Of a stretch of DNA of 5,619 nucleotides, positions 1 to 5,585 are shown one piece after another. Made by a program: the position numbers and the translations under genes. The stretch is from contig JAAXGF010000029.1 of assembly GCA_012267605.1 (NCBI GenBank), positions 1 through 5,619 of the forward strand, given 5' to 3'. Origin of the DNA: Alphaproteobacteria bacterium (GTDB taxonomy: Bacteria; Pseudomonadota; Alphaproteobacteria; JAAXGF01). Each line of letters starts with the position of its first letter. Position 1 is the stretch's first letter. Under the pieces are notes generated by a model. That model saw only the letters and a list, made by a program, of their open reading frames with translations, was not told the origin of the DNA and did no database searches.

Positions 1-2042
1 GAGGTTTTTAGAAGTGTCCAGTTTACAAAAGTAACGAAAGGAAGAATGAAGAGCAACGCGCGATAGCGAGCCATGTAGCCTGGCTCCGGCCAAATCCAAC
101 CCCAACGAATGTTCGAAACCAAAATTGAGACCGATAGAGACACTACAAACAAATACAGAATATAAATCCCGGTCTCCACAATTGACGCAAGCTCCATATC
201 GAATATCAAAGTATCCACAAACGATTTCTCATAGAACACGGCCAATGTCCAAGGCAGACCCTTAATAGGAGAAACAAAAAACTTTTGGTGATTCCCCATA
301 TATTCGGCCGTTTCAACCATATCCAATCTATGATTAACTGCAGTTCGAATTTCTTCATTCCATTCCGTCTCGGCATAGAAATTCTCGAGAAGAACCCGGC
401 TCTCGTCGGAGTGATAAAGCACACGGCCGGTCTGATCTTCGATCACGGCATAGCCAAAATTCGGCGGCAAAACCGGCGCGAGAAAAGACTGAAATCGTTT
501 GAGAATTACCAAGGTGATTGGTGCCTTGTTACTCTGAAGACCACTCGAGCTGAACTCCTCGTAGCACGAGTTCTTGGCGGCCTTTGAAACGGCGAGAGAA
601 TCGCAGTCGTCTCTTTTCATACGCATTGAAATGGCTGTTAAGGGCCAACCGTGGTCCAAAGTAATGATTCGCTCTAGGAAGAATGGCCGTCGTGTTCCGA
701 AGACTTCGCCGGACCATAATCTCAAGTTTCGCGACCGTTGATAATACGGTCTTCCGGGAACAGAGATAAATTGCGTGCCAACGCTGCGACGAGACAAAGA
801 CGAAAGAAATTGATCCCCATCGCCGTCCAGAGCGAATACAAGCTCATGCGTGGCGAATGTCGATTCCTCTTGCGGAAATACGCATGAAAAGAGCGTCCAT
901 AAGTACTCATCGGAAATTGGATCGCTTTCCTTCTTTTCTTGTAATGTGTTTATCGCGTAGAAATCGTGTATCGTTTCACAAATAGATCTATAAACACCGG
1001 CACTATAATTCAACGAAGATATTTTCTCTAGATCTATTTCATCTACTTCTGTTAGGGCGTCCGATAGTTCACTATGAAATGATTGTTTGATTTTTTGGGA
1101 TACGGCTCTTGCGTCGTTGTCAAACTGGCCCTCTAGCCAGCCGTACCGTACTGGCTGCGCCAATGCCATGATGACGAGAACGGTACCGAAAATCAGGCAA
1201 TAGACGAGCGCGTGACCATCCCAAACCGTGAGCCGTGCGCCGGGTGGCACCAGGCGCAAGCGAATATACGGCCACGACAGGACGCCGGCTACGAAGATGA
1301 TGACAATGTAGGCGACCGTATTAAGCGGAAGGATCGCGGCTTCCTCGGTAAATCGGGACTCTTCTACAAGACCAACGATAGAGATCACTTGATCGTCTTT
1401 TAGTGAATCATCGACCGATGGCAGTGAAGGGTGTACCGGATGGACGAATGATAAGTGATTGATGTCGCCAATCTTAATTTCCGACTTCTCCGAGTGATAA
1501 TACGCGTTGTGACCGGCGGAAGTCAGACCGAACGATGAAAAGAACTTGTTGTCTATTGAATTTCGGGACGATCTACTACTTACACTCCGAATGTTTTGAT
1601 CGTAACGCTTGCTTATTATTGGGCTGATATCGTGGAATTTAGTGGCTATATTTCCTGAAGAATAAATTATTCTACCATCAGGCAACGCTAGTACAAGTTC
1701 GTCAAATACTCGATCTGTCTGGGTTGTATTAACTAAAGCAGCCATGGGCAAACGGGCTTTCAAGGGTGGGAGTAAAGTCCCCGGGAGACGACGCAACACA
1801 ACGTCGCCAAGCCCTACCTTTTTCGCCCACCTTACCGCGCCCAACGGTCGATAATTATCAATGTCCTTTGGAACGGATTCGAATCCCTCCAATTTTGAAT
1901 TCTCGGATGACGACCAAACAGAATCTATGGCGGTTTCCAGCTCCTTCGGATATGATTTTTTCAATACATTCCAAATATAATTGGGGTCAAATTCTGTTTT
2001 AGTTTTGAGATCCCAATCAGAGTCCAGAGTTTCACTTGTCAT
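1..2042 (-). CDS. C-terminal continuation of the large membrane protein with Cache-like periplasmic domains (partial, runs off left edge)
   Basis: From the ATG at 2042-2040 the minus strand is open for 680 codons to base 1 with no stop; the frame is open back to 2135, just after a TAG at 2138-2136. Numbering from the ATG, membrane segments lie at about 239-261, 278-297, 624-644 and 661-678. Residues 111-130 carry a Cache/PAS-like strand-turn-strand with the core LALPDGRIIYSSG. Residues 529-607 resemble the distal part of a dCache domain, with VIEDQTGRVLYHSDESR and later GLPWTLAVFYEKS. The expected topology is periplasmic domain, two helices, second periplasmic domain, two or more helices. No good ribosome binding site precedes 2042, and a domain needing export would lack an anchor if it began there. 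This supports the view that it is the body of the gene starting at 2959, in a shifted frame. The output domain lies beyond the left edge. The Cache assignment is by motif resemblance only; the ligand is unknown. Confidence 0.8.
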   Translation of the reverse strand, partial: MTSETLDSDWDLKTKTEFDPNYIWNVLKKSYPKELETAIDSVWSSSENSKLEGFESVPKDIDNYRPLGAVRWAKKVGLGDVVLRRLPGTLLPPLKARLPMAALVNTTQTDRVFDELVLALPDGRIIYSSGNIATKFHDISPIISKRYDQNIRSVSSRSSRNSIDNKFFSSFGLTSAGHNAYYHSEKSEIKIGDINHLSFVHPVHPSLPSVDDSLKDDQVISIVGLVEESRFTEEAAILPLNTVAYIVIIFVAGVLSWPYIRLRLVPPGARLTVWDGHALVYCLIFGTVLVIMALAQPVRYGWLEGQFDNDARAVSQKIKQSFHSELSDALTEVDEIDLEKISSLNYSAGVYRSICETIHDFYAINTLQEKKESDPISDEYLWTLFSCVFPQEESTFATHELVFALDGDGDQFLSSLSRRSVGTQFISVPGRPYYQRSRNLRLWSGEVFGTRRPFFLERIITLDHGWPLTAISMRMKRDDCDSLAVSKAAKNSCYEEFSSSGLQSNKAPITLVILKRFQSFLAPVLPPNFGYAVIEDQTGRVLYHSDESRVLLENFYAETEWNEEIRTAVNHRLDMVETAEYMGNHQKFFVSPIKGLPWTLAVFYEKSFVDTLIFDMELASIVETGIYILYLFVVSLSVSILVSNIRWGWIWPEPGYMARYRALLFILPFVTFVNWTLLKT

Positions 2043-2053
2043 TTTTATCTGAC

Positions 2054-2959
2054 TTAAAAAATTTTCAAGATGATACGGGTTGCGAAACTTTCGGTGAAAA
2101 TCCACAAGCGCCGGAAACCAGCGACGGTGGCTTCCCTACAATCGACGGCCTCAAGGACGGTATTTTCAGCACGATCCGAAAACCAAAATGTCACGTCACC
2201 CTTTCCGGTACCTATACGGACATCTTCATCGGCGTCTGATTTGTGCGGCCCACGATCTCCGCTGACTTCCTCACTCCCCTTTTCCTGCTCTACGGCATCG
2301 TTTGAACCCGTCTTGATTCCCCTCGGGCAGACGCCGCGCAAGACCCTATCGGCGGGTTTAAGTGACAAGTCTCGATAATATGTTCCGCTCTTGTAGTTTA
2401 GTAGTTTTTGACGGACCTCATCCGATTCTCGCCATTTTTTTGCTAGTCCAGCATCAATTTCTTTCAAATATGAATTCGGCAACAATTCCTGAATATTATC
2501 GATTCCAAGCATCTTACCGATAAAATTCGGATGCCCGACCATATAGTGCCAAAGTGACAATTCTTTTTTTGGAAATTTTTTTTCGAAATATTTATTTAAA
2601 CATTCTTTCATATCGTGCATTAAAATAAAATCTAGACAAACATCTTTTTTCAGTATTTCCGTGAAGTCTCCCTCTTTTCCGAAAAATTCTTCCATACCAG
2701 TAATGCGGAAATACTGAAACAAGGCACGGAAGTGGGTAAGACGTTTGTTGAGATGCTGCCCAACTTCCTCAAGCACGCGGAAATTACGGCTGGCAATATC
2801 TTCTCGTTTACCTTCCAAATAGAAAATGTAGAATACAGAAAACGGGATAGTGATCAGAGCAATATTCAGCGAAATAATGCCCAAAAGATTTATGCGCTGC
2901 CGAGTTTTGCGACCATTGGCCCCGGCGTTGCCGGACTGTTTACCTGCCGCGCCTACCAT
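2054..2959 (-). CDS. N-terminal piece of a frameshifted large membrane sensor-like protein
   Basis: This 301-codon frame starts at an ATG (2959-2957) preceded by a strong GGGAGGGG ribosome binding site, so the start is well supported. Residues 1-22 are Gly/Ala/Asn-rich and end in a basic cluster (R17, K18, R20, R22). Residues 24-48 form one hydrophobic membrane segment, so by the positive-inside rule the rest is extracytoplasmic. Residues 55-200 look like a mainly helical domain that I do not recognise. Residues 219-254 are a charged, low-complexity stretch rich in Glu, Asp, Lys and Gly. The last 26 residues, after about R275, look unlike the rest. In the same interval (2135-2043) another frame reads convincingly into the long open frame downstream. 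I therefore read this as the front of a single gene continuing in the adjacent entry, broken by a one-base shift. Function is not recognisable from this part alone. A real short single-anchor protein is the less likely alternative. Confidence 0.75.
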   Translation of the reverse strand: MVGAAGKQSGNAGANGRKTRQRINLLGIISLNIALITIPFSVFYIFYLEGKREDIASRNFRVLEEVGQHLNKRLTHFRALFQYFRITGMEEFFGKEGDFTEILKKDVCLDFILMHDMKECLNKYFEKKFPKKELSLWHYMVGHPNFIGKMLGIDNIQELLPNSYLKEIDAGLAKKWRESDEVRQKLLNYKSGTYYRDLSLKPADRVLRGVCPRGIKTGSNDAVEQEKGSEEVSGDRGPHKSDADEDVRIGTGKGDVTFWFSDRAENTVLEAVDCREATVAGFRRLWIFTESFATRIILKIF

Positions 2960-2962
2960 TTT

Positions 2963-2970
2963 CCCCTCCC
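2963..2970 (-). promoter_or_regulatory. Ribosome binding site of the minus-strand membrane protein
   Basis: The minus strand reads GGGAGGGG followed by AAA and the ATG at 2959. It is purine-rich and contains GGAGG at a short but workable distance. It fixes the start of the gene and contrasts with the lack of any such site before the ATG at 2042. Confidence 0.7.
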
Positions 2971-3357
2971 CTGCTTAACGAGCGTGCTGCCCACAGGCGC
3001 TTGAATCGCCTAACTTTGCTAGGCCACGCCTCGCGTGACCCGACGATAGCTCACTAGTTTTCCAACTTTCGCGTCAGACGTATGTGATTATTCCCACGTT
3101 CCGCAGAACTTGCGTCCACATGGTCAGCTTCGGCTCCATCGGTGATCGGAATGTCGAAATTGCGCCCATCGGTTGCAGGCAGGAGCGTGCCACATGGACC
3201 GATGTATTGGGAATTGGTCTCGTTTTCTGGCGAAGGAAAAATCTGTCCACTTACGACGGACGCGGCGGCCGATGATTTGCAGCCCCGAGGTGGCGATGTC
3301 GCGGACCGTGTGATATACGATGGCCATCGAGGCGAGATGCCCCGAAATACGCGCTAG

Positions 3358-3376
3358 TGTTGACGGCTTATCAACA
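3358..3376. promoter_or_regulatory. Possible operator: TGTTGA-N7-TCAACA inverted repeat
   Basis: Two perfect 6-base arms, TGTTGA and TCAACA, flank a 7-base spacer 60 bp upstream of the ATG at 3437. Such an element suits a dimeric helix-turn-helix regulator of the downstream operon. It is the best-formed inverted repeat in the proximal upstream region, but it is short and no regulator gene is present in the window, so the role is inferred. Confidence 0.25.
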
Positions 3377-3436
3377 GCCTTTGCTCCGCTTCAATCACAC
3401 CGCCCAATCATTCAACGGAGTTTCCGCAGAAGAGCC

Positions 3437-4741
3437 ATGGACCGGACTTTGGCGTCCACGCCGGTGGCAGACTCTAAGACAAAGCCCCCGCTGCTGTTTC
3501 TTACTCAACGAATCCCCTATCCGCTAATCAAGGGGGAAAAAATCCGCCATTTTCATACTATCCGATACCTGAAGGAGCGCTTTGATCTCTATATCGGTGG
3601 ATTGGTGGACGACGCCGAAGACTGGCAATACCTTCCCAAGATCAACGAACTGGCCCGCGACACGCATTTCGCAAAACTCGATCCGCGCTTGGCCAAGCTA
3701 TCGTGCATGCGCGGTCTATTCTCAGGTCAACCCCTGAGCTTCACTTATTTCGACAATCGAGAACTACACCGGTGGATCGATCGCGTTCTCCGACAGGTAC
3801 GGCCGGCGGTGTGCTTTATTTCGTCGTCGAACATGGCGCCCTACGCTATCGACCATGAGGAACGCCCACCTTACGTGATCATGGATTTCATCGACGTCGA
3901 TTCCGAGAAGTGGGCAGCCTACGCGACGGAAGCGCATTGGCCGATGAGTTGGGTTTACCGGCGCGAGCACCAACGGGTTTCCGAAGCCGAACGGCACATC
4001 GCTGGCATCGCCGACGTCGCGACCTTCGTTTCCGATGCGGAAGCCGACATGTTTCGCAAATTGTTTCCGCCAGCTGCGGGAAAGACCTTTGGCGTCGCCA
4101 ACGGTGTCGACTCGGAATATTTTTCGCCCGACGCCACGCGACCGCCACCGTACGAGACTGGCCCGGCGACATTCGTGTTTACCGGATCGATGGATTATCC
4201 GCCGAACGTCCAGGCCGTATGCTTTTTTGCCGAGAAAGTCTTACCCGAAGTTCGAAGTTCCGTTGACGGCGCTCGCTTTTTCATCGTTGGTGCCCGTCCC
4301 GCACCGGCGGTGGCGGCGCTCTCCGAGCTCGACGGTGTCACGGTGACCGGACGGGTACTGGACGTACGGCCATACCTTGATCATGCAACGGCTACCGCGG
4401 CGCCGATGTTTATCGCCCGTGGCATCCAGAACAAGGTTTTGGAGGCGATGGCCATGGCCAAGCCAGTCATCGCCACTTGGCAGGCGCTCGAAGGTATCGA
4501 ACTCGATACCGCGCGCGAGGTCGTGGTGGCCAATTCGGCGGATGAATTTATCTCGGCGTCCATCGCTGCTGCCCGCGGCGAGACTGACCCCGGAATCGGC
4601 GACCGGGCCCGCCAACGGGTGGTTGAAAACTACAGTTGGGCGGCGCGGCTTTCCGGCTTCGATCGATTTCTTGATCGGATCGGTGAAGCGGCAAGCAATG
4701 GGAAAACGCCCTATATGGGCACGCATCATTCACCTGATTGA
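3437..4741 (+). CDS. Glycosyltransferase, GT4-like, PEP-CTERM/EpsH1-associated sugar transferase type
   Basis: Predicted cytoplasmic GT-B fold glycosyltransferase of 434 residues that would move a sugar from a nucleotide-sugar donor to a glycan or lipid-linked acceptor in exopolysaccharide or related envelope glycan synthesis. The sequence follows the family described as TIGR03087. Near the N terminus are RIPYP (25-29) and KGEKIRHFH (32-40). In the middle come DFIDVDSEKW (150-159), the WVYRRE region (172-177) and NGVDSEYFSP (222-231). The C-terminal half has TGSMDYPPNV (249-258), the VGARPAPAV segment (284-292), the GRVLDVRPYL segment (305-314) and the donor-site block RGIQNKVLEAMAMAKPV (328-344), then ENYSW (397-401). 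The frame is open from ATG 3320, which would add 39 residues, but those are Arg-rich and unlike the family, and no ribosome binding site precedes 3320. The ATG at 3437 has a purine-rich AGAAGAG close upstream and gives the usual family start. The stop TGA lies 13 bp before the next gene, so the two are probably co-transcribed. Family assignment is strong; the exact sugar and acceptor are unknown. Confidence 0.9.
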   Translation: MDRTLASTPVADSKTKPPLLFLTQRIPYPLIKGEKIRHFHTIRYLKERFDLYIGGLVDDAEDWQYLPKINELARDTHFAKLDPRLAKLSCMRGLFSGQPLSFTYFDNRELHRWIDRVLRQVRPAVCFISSSNMAPYAIDHEERPPYVIMDFIDVDSEKWAAYATEAHWPMSWVYRREHQRVSEAERHIAGIADVATFVSDAEADMFRKLFPPAAGKTFGVANGVDSEYFSPDATRPPPYETGPATFVFTGSMDYPPNVQAVCFFAEKVLPEVRSSVDGARFFIVGARPAPAVAALSELDGVTVTGRVLDVRPYLDHATATAAPMFIARGIQNKVLEAMAMAKPVIATWQALEGIELDTAREVVVANSADEFISASIAAARGETDPGIGDRARQRVVENYSWAARLSGFDRFLDRIGEAASNGKTPYMGTHHSPD

Positions 4742-4754
4742 TGAACTTTGTTCG

Positions 4755-5363
4755 ATGGGCAAAGATCTGCGAACCAAGTGCGCTCTGTTCCTCGACCGCG
4801 ACGGTGTCATCAACATGGACACCGGCTATCCCCACCGCATTGAAGACATCGTATTCATCGATGGAATTTTCGAATTTTGTCGGCGCGCTGCGGCGCTTGA
4901 TCTGGCGCTTATTATCGCCACCAACCAAGCGGGAATCGCCCGCGGCTACTATGCGGAGACTGACTTTTTATCGCTGATGGAATGGATGAAAGGCCGCTTC
5001 GCCGAGGAAGGCATCGAATTCCTAGACGTCTATCACTGCCCATATCATCCGCAGGGGATCGGGCAATACTGTCGCGTATCGGACGAGCGCAAGCCAGCGC
5101 CGGGTATGCTGCTGCGGGCGATGCGCGACCACGCATTGGATCTTGCGCGTAGCTTTCTCATCGGCGACCGCGATAGCGACATTGCCGCAGGCAAATCGGT
5201 CGGTTTGGCCGGAAACATTTTATTCGCTCCCGGCTATCGAAATTCCGAATCACAAAGGGTCGATTCGGATGCCGATGCGGTCGTGGCTACCCTAAGCGAA
5301 GCCGCGGTCTGGCTCGAGAATCGGGTGCGACCCACTTCCAGAAAGTTGGACCGTTTTGAGTAA
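4755..5363 (+). CDS. gmhB: HAD-IIIA phosphatase, D-glycero-D-manno-heptose 1,7-bisphosphate 7-phosphatase-like
   Basis: Predicted soluble phosphatase of 202 residues, close to the usual GmhB length of about 190. The family removes the 7-phosphate from heptose 1,7-bisphosphate on the way to ADP- or GDP-heptose for lipopolysaccharide or other glycans. HAD motif I is FLDRDGVIN, with D14 the expected nucleophile and D16 the acid/base. Motif II is ATNQAGIARG (55-64). The RKP segment (112-114) supplies the motif III lysine K113. Motif IV is LIGDRDSDIAAG (135-146), with D138 and D142. The zinc loop seen in E. coli GmhB is altered: CPYHPQG (95-101) keeps one Cys, but the later CDC of the E. coli enzyme is SDE (109-111). 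The ATG at 4755 gives the best family fit. An in-frame ATG at 4698, overlapping the glycosyltransferase by 44 bp and preceded by a weak purine stretch, would add 19 residues. The HAD-IIIA call is firm; the heptose substrate is inferred, and another sugar bisphosphate is possible. Confidence 0.85.
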   Translation: MGKDLRTKCALFLDRDGVINMDTGYPHRIEDIVFIDGIFEFCRRAAALDLALIIATNQAGIARGYYAETDFLSLMEWMKGRFAEEGIEFLDVYHCPYHPQGIGQYCRVSDERKPAPGMLLRAMRDHALDLARSFLIGDRDSDIAAGKSVGLAGNILFAPGYRNSESQRVDSDADAVVATLSEAAVWLENRVRPTSRKLDRFE

Positions 5364-5558
5364 GAGAATTCTCGGTTATGGACTTGTCCCCAACGTTGGG
5401 GGCAAATCCAAATCACCACGATTTTAAAACGAATTGGTGGCACCAAGCTCGGGGTGTTCAAGTAGCCGTTAAGCAGTTGTTAGCAATTGTGCGGGAAAAT
5501 CGCCCAATCTGGGAATCGACGGTACCTGACGGTTTACTGTCGCAATTCCTCGAACACC
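5364..5558 (+). other. Operon tail between the phosphatase gene and the terminator
   Basis: This 195-bp stretch has no complete gene on the plus strand. One frame is open from ATG 5378 to the end of the window (5619), but its start sits inside a strong palindrome and the frame runs straight through the terminator. I regard it as a 3' untranslated region, with a low chance of a small gene or a processed RNA. Confidence 0.5.
5379..5410. repeat. 32-nt near-perfect palindrome downstream of the phosphatase gene
   Basis: The centre CCCCAACGTTGGGG (5388-5401) is a perfect 14-base palindrome. The arms extend outwards as TTG/CAA with one T-G wobble position between, then one mismatch, then TGGA/TCCA. 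As RNA it would fold into a long stem with a small loop 15 nt after the TAA. No T-tract follows directly, so it is not a standard intrinsic terminator. It could stabilise the 3' end of the message, attenuate transcription, or act as a protein-binding site. Confidence 0.6.
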
Positions 5559-5585
5559 AACCCCGCTTCAGCGGGGTTTTTCTTT
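5559..5585 (+). terminator. Rho-independent terminator of the glycosyltransferase-phosphatase operon
   Basis: AACCCCGC and GCGGGGTT form an 8-bp stem around a TTCA loop, followed by the T-rich tract TTTTTCTTT. The tract is strong on the plus strand, while the minus strand has only TTGG after the stem, so it works mainly on plus-strand transcripts. It probably ends the two-gene unit. Confidence 0.88.

Larger units (their letters stand above)
1..2959 (-). pseudogene. Composite gene: multi-pass sensor-like membrane protein interrupted by a frameshift
   Basis: This is the union of the two preceding pieces. The upstream frame stops at TAA 2056-2054. The downstream frame, offset by one base, is open from 2135 to the window edge. 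Adding one base in the GGG run at 2134-2136 (minus strand) removes the TAG in the second frame and joins VLEAVDCR to the segment beginning GSHRRWFPALVDF, giving about 986 codons in the window. The join makes topological sense: anchor, periplasmic domain, helical hairpin, periplasmic domain, helices. The long undamaged frame on the far side indicates that the break is very recent, a sequencing or assembly error, or a recoding site, rather than an old decaying pseudogene. I am confident that the two pieces are one gene by origin and not sure which of the three causes applies. Confidence 0.65.
2960..3436. other. Divergent intergenic region without a convincing gene
   Basis: This 477-bp stretch separates the start of the minus-strand membrane protein from the likely start of the plus-strand glycosyltransferase. 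Short open frames exist on both strands (for example 3084-3275, 3142-3357 and 3124-3327), but none has a good ribosome binding site or a recognisable product and they overlap each other, so I do not call them. I found no pair of -35 and -10 boxes with normal spacing for either direction. TTGACG at 3360-3365 has no matching -10 box. What is visible is a set of small repeats: hairpin arms at 2995-3024, ATCGGT/ACCGAT hexamers at 3138, 3168 and 3198, and the TGTTGA/TCAACA inverted repeat at 3358-3376. The region should hold the promoters of both flanking transcription units. Confidence 0.6.

Noticed and set aside
983..1037. Two copies of TAGATCTAT 46 bp apart
   Set aside because: They lie inside the coding frame of the sensor gene, encode different residues in each copy, and nine-base repeats in AT-rich DNA are plausible by chance.
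2070..2378. Plus-strand open frame of 102 codons opposite the sensor gene
   Set aside because: Its Ser/Thr/Pro-rich translation is the complement of the charged stretch on the minus strand; it has no ribosome binding site.
3084..3357. Overlapping short open frames on both strands in the divergent intergenic region
   Set aside because: They have no ribosome binding sites and no recognisable motifs, and several frames on both strands are open at once, as expected by chance in moderately GC-rich DNA.
3360..3388. TTGACG as a -35 box for the operon
   Set aside because: No -10-like hexamer is present at 16-18 bp downstream (the sequence there is GCTCCG-like), so a sigma70 promoter is not supported.
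3320..3436. Longer N terminus for the glycosyltransferase from ATG 3320
   Set aside because: The extra 39 residues are Arg-rich and unlike the family, and no ribosome binding site precedes 3320. The start at 3437 has a purine-rich upstream stretch and the expected family start.
3888..4729. Minus-strand open frames opposite the glycosyltransferase
   Set aside because: They are Arg-rich mirror frames of a high-GC gene, without motifs or start sites.
4377..4754. Extension of the phosphatase frame upstream to 4377
   Set aside because: This part lies antiphase inside the well-supported glycosyltransferase and translates to an Arg/Ser/Pro-rich sequence typical of a shadow frame. GmhB proteins begin just before the DRDG motif.
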